34,482 nt of DNA. Source: Paracoccaceae bacterium. GTDB taxonomy: Bacteria; Pseudomonadota; Alphaproteobacteria; Rhodobacterales; Rhodobacteraceae. A model generated the notes under the pieces. It saw only the letters and a list, made by a program, of their open reading frames with translations, ran no database searches and was not told where the DNA came from. The stretch is from positions 1 to 34,482 of the forward strand of contig JALQTL010000371.1 of the NCBI GenBank assembly GCA_023260935.1, in the 5' to 3' direction. Below are positions 18,075 through 27,033 of this stretch, one piece after another; the stretch's first letter is position 1; every line of letters starts with the position of its first letter. The position numbers were made by a program, and so were the translations under genes.

Positions 18075-19436
18075 GTGGCACGCATCATCGAAATGCTGAA
18101 AGCCCTGTTTGCCCTGGCCCGGTCGGGCGGGATGACGGGTGCCCTGCCCGCCCGGGTGGTGGCCGAAATCGACCGGCGCGAAGCGGCGGGGGAACGGCTG
18201 GTGGGTTGGGTCCAGCTGGCGCTGGTGGTGACCTTTGGCACGCTTTACGCCCTGAGCCCGCGGGCCGAGGGCAGCAGCAATACCAGCTTCACCTCGACCG
18301 TGCTGGTCATCTATTTCGTCTTCACGCTGTTCCGGGTCTGGCTTTCCTATCGGCGGGTGCTTCCAACATGGTATCTTGTGATATCGATCATCGCGGACGT
18401 CGGGCTGCTCTGCGCGCTGATCTATTCCTTCCATATCCAGTACAACCAGCCCGCCGCCTTTTATCTGAAGGCGCCGACGATGATCTATCTGTTCATCTTC
18501 ATCAGCGTCCGGGCACTGCGCTTTGATCCGCGTTTCGTTCTGCTGACCGGGCTGATGGCTGCCGTCGGATGGTTCGCGCTGGTGATCTATGCCCTGAACA
18601 CCGATATGGGTCAGATGCGGATCACCCGAAATTATGTGGATTACATGACGTCGAATTCCATCCTGATCGGGGCCGAGATCGACCGCGGCATCGCCATACT
18701 GGGGGTGACCTTCGTGCTGACGCTGGCGCTGTACCGGGCGCGGGCGGTTCTGATCGATGCCATCAGCAGCCATACCGCGGCATCCGATCTTGCCCAGTTC
18801 TTTTCGCCGCAGGTTGCCGCATCGATCACGAAGGCAGACGATCTGCCGGCGGCGCAGATGTCAAAAACCCGCGAGGCGGCGATCCTGATGGTGGATCTGC
18901 GCTCTTTTACCGCCACCGCAGCCAAACTGCCCGCCGAAGCCGTGATGACGGTGCTGGGGCTGTATCAGGATGCGGCCGTGCGGGTGATCGAGGCGCACGA
19001 CGGGCAGATCGACAAGTTCATGGGCGACGGGATCCTTGCCACTTTCGGCGCCGTCGAGGACAGTGAAACCCATGCCGCTGACGCGCTGCGCGCGGCGGTT
19101 GCGCTGACCCTGGCGATTGACGCGATCGAGCCCGCAGTCCGTGCGGCGGGCTGGTCCGGCCCCTTTCAGGCCGGCATTGCCGTTTCCAGCGGCCTGGTCA
19201 CGGTGGGGGTTGTGGGCGGGCAGAGCCGGCTGGAATTCACGGTGATCGGCAATGCCGTGAATACCGCCGCCAAGCTGGAAGCCGCCAACAAGGTGGAAGG
19301 CACCAGAGTCTTGACCGATGCGGCAACCTTCGACCGCGCCATGGCGCAGGGCCATGATCTGCCGGCAGTGGAAATGCGGCCGGGGCGGCATATCTCGGGA
19401 TTGGCAAAGCCGGTGGATCTGGTGGTTCTGGCCTGA
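18075..19436 (+). CDS. Class III adenylate/guanylate cyclase with N-terminal multi-TM anchor
   Basis: GTG start; roughly six TM stretches, then EAAILMVDLRSFTATAAKL..., DKFMGDGILATFG, LEFTVIGNAVNTAAKLEAA. Confidence 0.88.
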   Translation: MARIIEMLKALFALARSGGMTGALPARVVAEIDRREAAGERLVGWVQLALVVTFGTLYALSPRAEGSSNTSFTSTVLVIYFVFTLFRVWLSYRRVLPTWYLVISIIADVGLLCALIYSFHIQYNQPAAFYLKAPTMIYLFIFISVRALRFDPRFVLLTGLMAAVGWFALVIYALNTDMGQMRITRNYVDYMTSNSILIGAEIDRGIAILGVTFVLTLALYRARAVLIDAISSHTAASDLAQFFSPQVAASITKADDLPAAQMSKTREAAILMVDLRSFTATAAKLPAEAVMTVLGLYQDAAVRVIEAHDGQIDKFMGDGILATFGAVEDSETHAADALRAAVALTLAIDAIEPAVRAAGWSGPFQAGIAVSSGLVTVGVVGGQSRLEFTVIGNAVNTAAKLEAANKVEGTRVLTDAATFDRAMAQGHDLPAVEMRPGRHISGLAKPVDLVVLA

Positions 19437-19532
19437 GACTGGCGGGAGGGGATGAGGAAGCACGAAAGCAGACGAACGAAAAGCCGCGGTATTTTCAGGG
19501 CCATTGACCCCTGACCGCGAAAAACGGCATTG

Positions 19533-19548
19533 TGGCACCGCCGGTGCT
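19533..19548 (+). promoter_or_regulatory. Possible sigma-54 -24/-12 element TGGCAC-CGCCG-GTGCT
   Basis: GG-N10-GC spacing and TGGCAC match; overlaps a GCACCG-C-CGGTGC palindrome, so chance in GC-rich DNA is possible. Confidence 0.2.
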
Positions 19549-19655
19549 GGCCGTTCTTCTTCATCATTCCGCCGATCCGGACATCACCCGCAATCCGCCC
19601 GACCAGCCCTCGCCCCGCCCGTTGCGGTGATGCAGCAGACGACAAGGACAAAGAC

Positions 19656-21422
19656 ATGGTCCACACCCAACCAGCAGGCCCCGCAGCGGCGCCGGGCGCA
19701 GGCCGCCCCCGCGTCCGCCGGATGCGGGCAAGCTGGCTGCGGCTTGCTTCGGGTCTGGTGCTGTTCGGCTTTGTCCTGACGCATCTTCTGAACCACGCGC
19801 TGGGGCTGATCTCTATCGACGCGATGCTGGCCGTGCAGGAATGGCGCACCGCGATCACCCGCAGCCTTCCGGGAACGGCCTTGCTGATCGGCTCTGCCGT
19901 GATCCATATGCTGCTGGGGCTGGCACGGCTGACCGGGTTGCACAGCTGGCGGATCGGCCTTTCCGGCCTGTTGCAACTGGGCTTCGGCCTGCTGATCCCG
20001 ATCCTGATGGTCCGCCATGTTCTGGGAACCCGGGGCGTTCACAGCCTGTTCGGTATCGAGGACGATTACACCTATGCCCTCTGGGCGATATGGCCGGGCG
20101 AGGCGCTGAACATGGCGATCCTGATCGTTCTGGTCTGGGTGCATGGCTGCATCGGCCTGCATTACTGGCTGGACCGGCGGGCGTGGTATCGGCGGTTCCT
20201 GTGGCTGTGGCAGGGGTTGGCGCTTCTGATACCGGTGCTGGCCTACAGCGGCTTTGTCAGCGCCGGACGGCTGGTTCATCTGCAAGGGGGATATGTCAGC
20301 CCGTTCAAGCCCGGCCAGTATGAAGAAATCACCGGGCTGATGCTGACCTCGCAAAAGGTCTATTACGGGATGCTGGCGGCAAGCGTCTTGATCTGGCTGT
20401 TGCTGCTGCTGGCCAACCGGCTGGGGTCGCGGGTGACAGTCACCTATGCCAACGGGCCCACGGTACAGGCCCCGCGCGGGCTGTCGCTGCTGGCCATCAG
20501 CCGGATCAACCGGGTGCCGCATGCATCGGTCTGCGGCGGCAGGGCACGCTGTTCCACCTGCCGCGTGCGTGTGCTGGCGGGGCAAGACCAGCTGAACCCG
20601 CCTTCGGAACAGGAACAGCGGGTGTTGCGCCGGGTTGGGGCGCCGGCCAATGTGCGGCTGGCCTGCCAGATCTTTCCCACCGCCAACCTGACGGTTTCCA
20701 CCCTTTTGCCGGCCCGCGCCGATGCGCAGCGCGATCAGGGGGGCGACAAGTATCTGTGGGGCGTGGAACAGGATGTCACGGTGATGTTCTGCGATCTTCG
20801 CGGCTTTACCCGGATGGCCGAGGGCCGGCTTTCCTATGACGTGGTATTCCTGCTGAACCAGTTCCTTGGCTGCATGGCCGACACGATCGAAGAGACGGGC
20901 GGCTTTGTCGACAAGTTCATGGGCGATGGCGTGATGGCGATCTTTGGCATCGACAAGCCCCGCGATGAAGGCGCCCGTCAGGCGCTTGCGGCGGCCCGGG
21001 CCATGGGCGGGGTGCTGGATGCCCTGAACCAGAGCCTGCGCGAGGCCCTGCCTGCCCCGCTGTCGATGGGCATCGGCATTCACAGCGGCGCGGCCATCCT
21101 GGGCCGCATCGGGGCGGTGCGGCAGTCAGAGGCCGGCACCGCCCGCCTGACTGCCCTTGGCGAAACCGTCAATCTGGCCAGCCGTCTGGAGGGCATGACC
21201 AGGGATCTTGGCGTTCAGCTTGCGCTTTCGGCTGTCACCGTCGAATGGGCGGGTCTTCCGCCCGCGCCGGGGCTTGATGCCCAAGAGGTTGACGTGCGCG
21301 GACTAAGCCACCCGATTGCCATCTTTGCCGTGAAGCGCGCGGCAGACCTGCCCCAACCGTCCGATGGCCCCACGCCGCAGGGGGCCGCTGCACCGGAAAC
21401 GGCCATCGCCGCCGCCGGCTGA
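19656..21422 (+). CDS. Redox-type class III adenylate cyclase: SdhC-like His-rich 6TM anchor + [2Fe-2S] ferredoxin + cyclase domain (CyaC-like)
   Basis: TM His motifs (THLLNHALG, VIHMLLG, MVRHVLG, WVHGCIGLHYWL); ferredoxin SVCGGRARCSTCRVRV...LACQ (CX5CX2CX34C); cyclase VTVMFCDLRGFTRMAE, DKFMGDGVMAIFG, LTALGETVNLASRLEG. Confidence 0.9.
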   Translation: MVHTQPAGPAAAPGAGRPRVRRMRASWLRLASGLVLFGFVLTHLLNHALGLISIDAMLAVQEWRTAITRSLPGTALLIGSAVIHMLLGLARLTGLHSWRIGLSGLLQLGFGLLIPILMVRHVLGTRGVHSLFGIEDDYTYALWAIWPGEALNMAILIVLVWVHGCIGLHYWLDRRAWYRRFLWLWQGLALLIPVLAYSGFVSAGRLVHLQGGYVSPFKPGQYEEITGLMLTSQKVYYGMLAASVLIWLLLLLANRLGSRVTVTYANGPTVQAPRGLSLLAISRINRVPHASVCGGRARCSTCRVRVLAGQDQLNPPSEQEQRVLRRVGAPANVRLACQIFPTANLTVSTLLPARADAQRDQGGDKYLWGVEQDVTVMFCDLRGFTRMAEGRLSYDVVFLLNQFLGCMADTIEETGGFVDKFMGDGVMAIFGIDKPRDEGARQALAAARAMGGVLDALNQSLREALPAPLSMGIGIHSGAAILGRIGAVRQSEAGTARLTALGETVNLASRLEGMTRDLGVQLALSAVTVEWAGLPPAPGLDAQEVDVRGLSHPIAIFAVKRAADLPQPSDGPTPQGAAAPETAIAAAG

Positions 21423-21441
21423 CCCGGGGGTTTCGGCGTCC

Positions 21442-23067
21442 TCAGGGGCCAAGCCCCTGCATCGGACCTTGCTGGTTGGCGCGGGCAAGGGCGGCTGCCA
21501 GAAGGCGCAGCAGCGCCCGCAGCCACAGCCCGGCGGGATCTTCGGCACTGCCTTGCCATTCTGCCAGCCGGAGCAACAGTGCCACCCGGTCGGGGGGCAG
21601 ATGCGGCAGGGCAAGGGCCCCGCCCTCGACCAGCAGGAAGACCTGCGGCAGAACATCGGCCAAGGGAATTTCGGGCAGGGGAGTCCCGGCCCCCGCCGCG
21701 CTGGCGGAACCGGTAGCCCCGATCAGCAAGGGCAGGTCAGACAAACGGCGGTCAGCAAGGGCGGACCAGATACCGGGCGGTGCGCCGCGCGGCAGGCGGC
21801 GCGTCAGCAGGCGGTTCCGGTGGCAGGCGGCCAGAAAGCGGCCAAAGGGCTGATCGTGCTCGTGCAGGCCTGCGCCTTCGGCCGCATACAGCACACTTGC
21901 CAACGGGTCGGGCGGCAGGTCCGCCAGCGACATTGTCGTCATCGAAAGCCCGTCGGCGTCACCTTCCAGCAGGGTGAACGCAGGAGGAAAGGCGCAGGTC
22001 GATGGCAGGGACACATCGGTGATCTGCCCGGCAGCGGTATCGGCCCGACTGGTGGCGTGCAGGTGCAAATGGCCCCCGAAGTGCAACCGCAGACCCGCAG
22101 CCGCCAGCCGTTCCGCGACGGCAGGTGAAGGGCTGCGCCGCGCCAGCGCATCATCGGGCAGCACCGCCGAAAACCCGGGCAAGGGCGGCAGGATCGGATA
22201 ATGCGAAACCGGCAGCAACAGCTTGCCCTGCTGGCGCGCGCGGCGGACCACATCGCCAATCCAGTCCAGAAGGAAGGGCTTTACCCGCAACACCGCATCC
22301 CACCCCGCATTGGCCGGATCATGGAAGGCCCGCTTGCGGCGGGGATCGGCGATGCCGGGCCTAGGCTCGAACACCGTGGCATCCAGCATCAACAGCCAAA
22401 GCCCCGGCTCCGGTTCCACCAGATACGAGGCATCGGTCAGCCAATGGGCCGTGCCGCCATCGGCCGACCCGGCCAGAAAGCGGCGGTCTTCAAAGCTGTC
22501 CGATGGGCCAAAGGGGCTTTCCCAATGCAGATGCCACGGCTGCCGGCGCAAGCCAAAGGCCGCCATCGGTTCCAGCGCCTGTGGAAAGCCGGGGCAGCGC
22601 AACGCCGCCGACAGAACAGACCCAGGGGCATGGGCCGCCGCCAGATCGGGGTCGCTTGTCACAAGTTCCGATTGCCCCGGCCCGGTCGCCTGCCGGATCG
22701 CCAGATGCTTGCCCGCCACGCCATAGCCATCGTGATTGCCGGGCAAGGCAAGAAACCTCAGCCCCAGCCGGGCCTCGGCCTCGTGCAACAGGGCCGACAG
22801 TCGCCGCAGGTTTTCGGCCTGCCCGTCATCGCTGTAATCCCCGGCCAGCACGACAAGCCGGATGCCGCTGGCCGCGATCCGTTCCAGCGCCGCGCGAAAG
22901 GCCATGGCGCTTTCATTCACGGCCCGGCCACTGGCGCGCACCGCCTCCCAAGGTCGCAGGCTGTAGGGCCGCCCGCCAATCGGAAAACCTGCCCCCCCGA
23001 AATCACCGGCCGGATCGTGCAGATGCGCATCTGCAATCAGCGCAAGGCGGTGGCGGGCCTGCGGCAT
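21442..23067 (-). CDS. Calcineurin-like metallophosphoesterase
   Basis: Motifs ADAHLHDP, LAGDYSDDG, LPGNHDGYG, VSHYPILP, GGHLHLHA in order; 541 aa with C-terminal extension. Confidence 0.87.
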   Translation of the reverse strand: MPQARHRLALIADAHLHDPAGDFGGAGFPIGGRPYSLRPWEAVRASGRAVNESAMAFRAALERIAASGIRLVVLAGDYSDDGQAENLRRLSALLHEAEARLGLRFLALPGNHDGYGVAGKHLAIRQATGPGQSELVTSDPDLAAAHAPGSVLSAALRCPGFPQALEPMAAFGLRRQPWHLHWESPFGPSDSFEDRRFLAGSADGGTAHWLTDASYLVEPEPGLWLLMLDATVFEPRPGIADPRRKRAFHDPANAGWDAVLRVKPFLLDWIGDVVRRARQQGKLLLPVSHYPILPPLPGFSAVLPDDALARRSPSPAVAERLAAAGLRLHFGGHLHLHATSRADTAAGQITDVSLPSTCAFPPAFTLLEGDADGLSMTTMSLADLPPDPLASVLYAAEGAGLHEHDQPFGRFLAACHRNRLLTRRLPRGAPPGIWSALADRRLSDLPLLIGATGSASAAGAGTPLPEIPLADVLPQVFLLVEGGALALPHLPPDRVALLLRLAEWQGSAEDPAGLWLRALLRLLAAALARANQQGPMQGLGP

Positions 23068-23072
23068 GCAGG

Positions 23073-23561
23073 TCAGTCCGGGCGGCGGCGGTACAGGAAA
23101 TAGCGCCCCTGTTCGACGCCCCCGGGCAGGGGCAACGGGACCAGCCGCGCATCTTCCAGCGGCAGGCCGCTGGCCGCCACCCCACCGGGCGCCAGAAGGC
23201 TGGCCACCAGCCCCGGCAACCAGACCAGCGTATCGGCATCCTTTTCGGGATAGCCGGTGCCGATATCGGCATGCACCAGCGCCGCCCCCTTTCCGGCAAA
23301 GCGGGCTGCCGTCTGACGAATTTCCCCCAGCACCAGATCATCCGGAGCGGGCACGCTGGACCCATGCGCCCCGAGCGCCCGGTCAAAGGCGATGATGCGC
23401 CGGCCGGCAAACCTTTCGCGCAGGTGGCTGTAGGTGCGCCCGTTGCCCAGCCCCACCTCCAGCACCGCGCCTGTTGCCGGAAGGTCCAGATCGGCGGCGA
23501 TATGGTTCAGGATATCCCGCTGCGCCAACATGCGGCGGATGAAACTGTCAAGACGGCTCAT
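23073..23561 (-). CDS. Class I SAM-dependent methyltransferase-like protein
   Basis: GAVLEVGLGNGRTYSHLRERFAGRRIIAFDRALGAH: motif I plus acidic residue; short (162 aa). Confidence 0.7.
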   Translation of the reverse strand: MSRLDSFIRRMLAQRDILNHIAADLDLPATGAVLEVGLGNGRTYSHLRERFAGRRIIAFDRALGAHGSSVPAPDDLVLGEIRQTAARFAGKGAALVHADIGTGYPEKDADTLVWLPGLVASLLAPGGVAASGLPLEDARLVPLPLPGGVEQGRYFLYRRRPD

Positions 23562-23571
23562 CAGCTTCCTT

Positions 23572-24891
23572 TCAGGCCTTCACCACCTTGTCCATCGGCA
23601 GGCCAAGCCGGCCAAAGACATTGCGTGTGTCGATGATCAGCGCCGCATGGCTGGCCATGGCCGCATAATCCAGACCGTCATGATCGGTTGAAATCAGCAC
23701 CGCTTCAAAGCCTTGCAGGCTGGCCGCATCCAGCGGCACCGACCGGCGCCCCATCAGCGCACCATAGGCGCGGGTGCGGGGGATCTGGGGAACGAAGGGA
23801 TCGTGATAATCCGCCCGGCCACCCCGTTCCTCGATCAGTTCGATCAGGCGCAGCGACGGGCTTTCACGAATATCGGGCACGTTCTTCTTGTAGGCCAGCC
23901 CCACGACCAGCACCCGTGACCTGCTGAGCGCGCGGCCAAGGCGCCTGTCCAGTGCCTCGGCCAGACGGTTGACCACATGGCGCGGCATGGCGGAATTGAT
24001 CTCTCCCGCCAGTTCGATGAAGCGCGTGGTCAGATCGTATTCGCGCGATTTCCACGTCAGGTAAAAGGGATCGATCGGGATGCAGTGCCCGCCCAGCCCG
24101 GGCCCGGGATAGAAGGGCATATAGCCAAAGGGCTTGGTCTTGGCGGCTTCGATCACTTCCCAGATATCAATGCCCATGGCGTCGTAGATCACCTTCAACT
24201 CGTTCACCAGAGCGATGTTGACGGCGCGAAAGACGTTTTCGGTGATCTTCACCGCCTCGGCCGTGGCGGGGGTGGAAACCGGCACCACACGCGCCACCAC
24301 GGCGCTGTAGAACGCCTCGATCAGGGCCGTGGCGCGTGGGCCGTCACCGGCCACCACCTTGGGGATGCTGGCGGTATCGAAAGCGCGGTTGCCGGGGTCT
24401 TCCCGTTCGGGCGAAAAGCCAAGGAAGAAATCCTGCCCCGACCGCAACCCGCCGCGTTCCAGCACCGCCTTTACCGGCCCATCGGTCGTGCCGGGATAGG
24501 TGGTGCTTTCCAGCACGATCACCTGATCGGGGCGCAGAGTGGCGGCAATGTCTTCGCAGGTGCGCAGAACGAAGGAAAGGTCAGGCTCTCGATGCCGGGT
24601 CAGCGGCGTGGGCACGCAGATCACGATCACATCGCATTGGCCCAGACGGGCAAAATCCCCGGTTGCCGCGAACCGGCCCGCCGCAACCTCTGCGGCCAGA
24701 GCGGGCTGTGGCACAGCCTCGATATAACTTTCGCGCGCATCGATCGCGGTGATCTTGGCCGGGTCGGTATCAAACCCCAGAACGGTGAACCCCGCCCGCG
24801 CCGAGGCCACGGCAAGCGGCAAGCCAACATAGCCCAGCCCGATGACGCCCACTTGTGCGCGCCGCGCGGTGATCTTTTCCAGAAGTGTCAT
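23572..24891 (-). CDS. Nucleotide sugar dehydrogenase (UDP-HexNAc/UDP-glucose 6-dehydrogenase family, WbpA-like)
   Basis: MTLLEKITARRAQVGVIGLGYVGLPLAVASARAGFTVLGFD..., ESTTYPGTTDGPVK, FGYMPFYPGPGLGGHCIPIDPFYLTWKSRE, GLAYKKNVPDIRESPS. Confidence 0.93.
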   Translation of the reverse strand: MTLLEKITARRAQVGVIGLGYVGLPLAVASARAGFTVLGFDTDPAKITAIDARESYIEAVPQPALAAEVAAGRFAATGDFARLGQCDVIVICVPTPLTRHREPDLSFVLRTCEDIAATLRPDQVIVLESTTYPGTTDGPVKAVLERGGLRSGQDFFLGFSPEREDPGNRAFDTASIPKVVAGDGPRATALIEAFYSAVVARVVPVSTPATAEAVKITENVFRAVNIALVNELKVIYDAMGIDIWEVIEAAKTKPFGYMPFYPGPGLGGHCIPIDPFYLTWKSREYDLTTRFIELAGEINSAMPRHVVNRLAEALDRRLGRALSRSRVLVVGLAYKKNVPDIRESPSLRLIELIEERGGRADYHDPFVPQIPRTRAYGALMGRRSVPLDAASLQGFEAVLISTDHDGLDYAAMASHAALIIDTRNVFGRLGLPMDKVVKA

Positions 24892-24996
24892 GCCTTGCCC
24901 AGCGCTGCCTCGTGCTGTGACATGGGGCGCACCGACAAGGCCTGTCAAGCGACGCGCCCGCGTTTCAGCCTTTCGTGAACAGGGTCAAGGCTGCGG

Positions 24997-25025
24997 TTGG
25001 TTCGGCCTTGGCTATGGGCTAGGCT
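24997..25025 (+). promoter_or_regulatory. Sigma-70-like promoter TTGGTT-N17-TAGGCT
   Basis: Hexamers with 17-bp spacer about 33 bp upstream of the glycosyltransferase start codon. Confidence 0.4.
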
Positions 25026-25058
25026 TGCCGCACGAACCACAGACCCGGGATTGAAACC

Positions 25059-26177
25059 ATGGCGCGACCGGCGCGGCGCATCGCCTTTTACGCCCCGCTG
25101 AAGGCGCCAGATCATCCGGTGCCTTCGGGTGACAGGCTGATGGCGCGCCAGATCTGGGCGGCTCTGGAACAGGCGGGCTACCGGCCAGAACTGGCCTCGA
25201 GCCTGCGCGCCCGGATCGGCGACAGCGACGATTGGGCCGGCTGGGCCGGCCTGCAACAGACCGCAACGGCCGAGCAGGCGCGGATTGCCGCCCGATGGGG
25301 GCGCGACGGGCCGCCGGACCTTTGGTTCAGCTATCACCCCTATTACAAATCTCCCGACCTGATCGGCCCGCCCCTTGCCCGGCGCTTTGGCCTGCCCCTG
25401 ATCACCTGCGAGGCATCGTGGTCAGCCCGGCGCAACGTCGGCATCTGGGCCCAGATGCAGGCACTGGCGCTGGATGCCGTTTGCGCGGCGGCGCTGAACC
25501 TGTGCCTGACCACGCGCGATGCGGCGGGGCTGGCGCTGGCGGCACCACAGGCGCAGCTTTCGGCCTTTCCGCCCTTCATCGACATGACCGCCTTTACCGC
25601 CCCGCCCCGGCCCGAACCGGGCCACATCGTGACCGTGGCGATGATGCGCGCGGGCGACAAACTGGCCAGCTATCGCGCGCTGGCACAGGTGCTGGAACAG
25701 CTTCCCCCGGCGCTTGACTGGCGGCTAAGCATTGCAGGCGGCGGGCAGGCCGAGGCCGAGGTTCGGGCGCTTTTTGCCGGTCTGCCGGCGGGCCGGGTAG
25801 ACTGGTGCGGCGCACTGGACCGCGCCGGTGTGGCGGCGCTCTTGGCGCGCGGCATGGTCTATCTCTGGCCCGGATACGGCGAAGCCTATGGTCTGGCCTA
25901 TCTGGAAGCGCAGGCGGCGGGCCTGCCGGTTGTGGCCTTTCGCACCGCAGGTGTGCCCGAGGTGGTGGCCCCTGAAACCGGCGGCGCGCTGGTGCCCGAA
26001 GGCGATACCGGCGCCATGGCGGCAGCCGTGGCGGCCCTGCTGGCCGACCCGGCCCGCGCCAGCCGGGAAGGGGCCGCCGCCCGGCAACAGGTGGCTGCGC
26101 GCCATTCCTTCACCGCGGCCACGGGCCGTCTGGCAACAATGATCGAATCCATCTGCACCGGCACGAGGCTTTCATGA
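25059..26177 (+). CDS. Glycosyltransferase, GT4/group 1-like
   Basis: MARPARRIAFYAPLKAPDHPVPSGDRLMARQIWAALEQAG..., C-terminal YLWPGYGEAYGLAYLEAQAAGLPVVAFRTAGVPEVVAPETGGALVPEGD. Confidence 0.9.
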   Translation: MARPARRIAFYAPLKAPDHPVPSGDRLMARQIWAALEQAGYRPELASSLRARIGDSDDWAGWAGLQQTATAEQARIAARWGRDGPPDLWFSYHPYYKSPDLIGPPLARRFGLPLITCEASWSARRNVGIWAQMQALALDAVCAAALNLCLTTRDAAGLALAAPQAQLSAFPPFIDMTAFTAPPRPEPGHIVTVAMMRAGDKLASYRALAQVLEQLPPALDWRLSIAGGGQAEAEVRALFAGLPAGRVDWCGALDRAGVAALLARGMVYLWPGYGEAYGLAYLEAQAAGLPVVAFRTAGVPEVVAPETGGALVPEGDTGAMAAAVAALLADPARASREGAAARQQVAARHSFTAATGRLATMIESICTGTRLS

Positions 26178-26938
26178 CCGCACCCACCCTGCGCAAGACG
26201 CTGGATGACCTTGCCAATCGCGGGCAGCAGGCTGTTCTGTGGTGGCGCGATGACGATGCTGTGCAGCCGACGCCTGATCTGGACCGGCTGCTGGCAACCT
26301 CGGCCCGCTGGCAGGTGCCGGTCACGCTGGCGGTGATCCCCGAACCGACTGGCCCTGCATTGGCAGAGCGTCTGGCCCACAGCCCCGCGGCCAATGTGGC
26401 CGTTCACGGCTGGAATCACCGCAACCATGCCCCGGCGGGAGAGAAAAAGCAGGAACTGGGCAGCCACCGGCCGCAGGTTCAGGTGCTGGCCGAATTGGCG
26501 GCCGGTCTGGCGCGGCTGCATGCCCTGCACGGCGCGCATCTCGTGCCCGTGCTGGTGCCGCCATGGAACCGTATCGCGCCCGCGCTGCTGCCGGCGCTGG
26601 CGCGCTGTGGGTTTCAGGCGCTTTCAGTCTTTGGCCCGGCGCGGCCGGGGCCCATTCCGGCCATCAACACCCATGTCGACCTGATGGATTGGCACGGCAC
26701 AAGGGGCGGCCGGGCAACCGATGATCTGCTGGCCGAACTGGCAAAGGCCATTGCGGCTTCGGTTCAAGTGGCCACGGGGCCAGAGCCACTTGGCATCCTT
26801 TCGCATCATCTGGTGCATGATGCCCGAGCATGGCACTTTCTGGACGTGCTGTTCGATCTGACACGGGATCACCCCGGATGCCGCTGGGTCGGGCTGCCCG
26901 ATCTTTTGCCGCCGAGTGATCGCGCGCTGATACCCTGA
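26174..26938 (+). CDS. Polysaccharide deacetylase-like (NodB-fold) protein
   Basis: WWRDDDAVQPTPDLDRLLATSARWQVPVTLAVIPEP..., AVHGWNHRNHAPAGEKKQELG; ATGA overlap with the preceding GT. Confidence 0.75.
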   Translation: MTAPTLRKTLDDLANRGQQAVLWWRDDDAVQPTPDLDRLLATSARWQVPVTLAVIPEPTGPALAERLAHSPAANVAVHGWNHRNHAPAGEKKQELGSHRPQVQVLAELAAGLARLHALHGAHLVPVLVPPWNRIAPALLPALARCGFQALSVFGPARPGPIPAINTHVDLMDWHGTRGGRATDDLLAELAKAIAASVQVATGPEPLGILSHHLVHDARAWHFLDVLFDLTRDHPGCRWVGLPDLLPPSDRALIP

Positions 26939-26957
26939 AGCGCATGGAACACAGCAA

Positions 26958-26986
26958 TAGACAGCCTTGAATCGCTGGTCTAGGCT
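26958..26986 (+). promoter_or_regulatory. Sigma-70-like promoter TAGACA-N17-TAGGCT
   Basis: 17-bp spacer; shares the -10 region context CTAGGCTTtGCC with the promoter at 24997-25025. Confidence 0.4.
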
Positions 26987-27033
26987 TTGCCAACAAAATG
27001 GCGAAGGGGGCCAGCCCCCCGGGGCTGGGCGCA

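Noticed and set aside
19584-21083. Minus-strand 499-aa ORF
   Set aside because: Shadow of the ferredoxin-cyclase gene; Gln/His/Pro-rich, no domain.
22201-23636. Plus-strand ORFs 22201..23103 and 22503..23636
   Set aside because: Antisense to the metallophosphoesterase and methyltransferase, whose motifs are clear on the reverse strand.
27001-27033. N-terminal extension MAKGASPPGLGA of the ABC ATPase from 26998
   Set aside because: Encoded by a GGGGGCCAGCCCCCCGG palindromic motif that looks non-coding; ATG 27034 preferred, though 26998 cannot be excluded.
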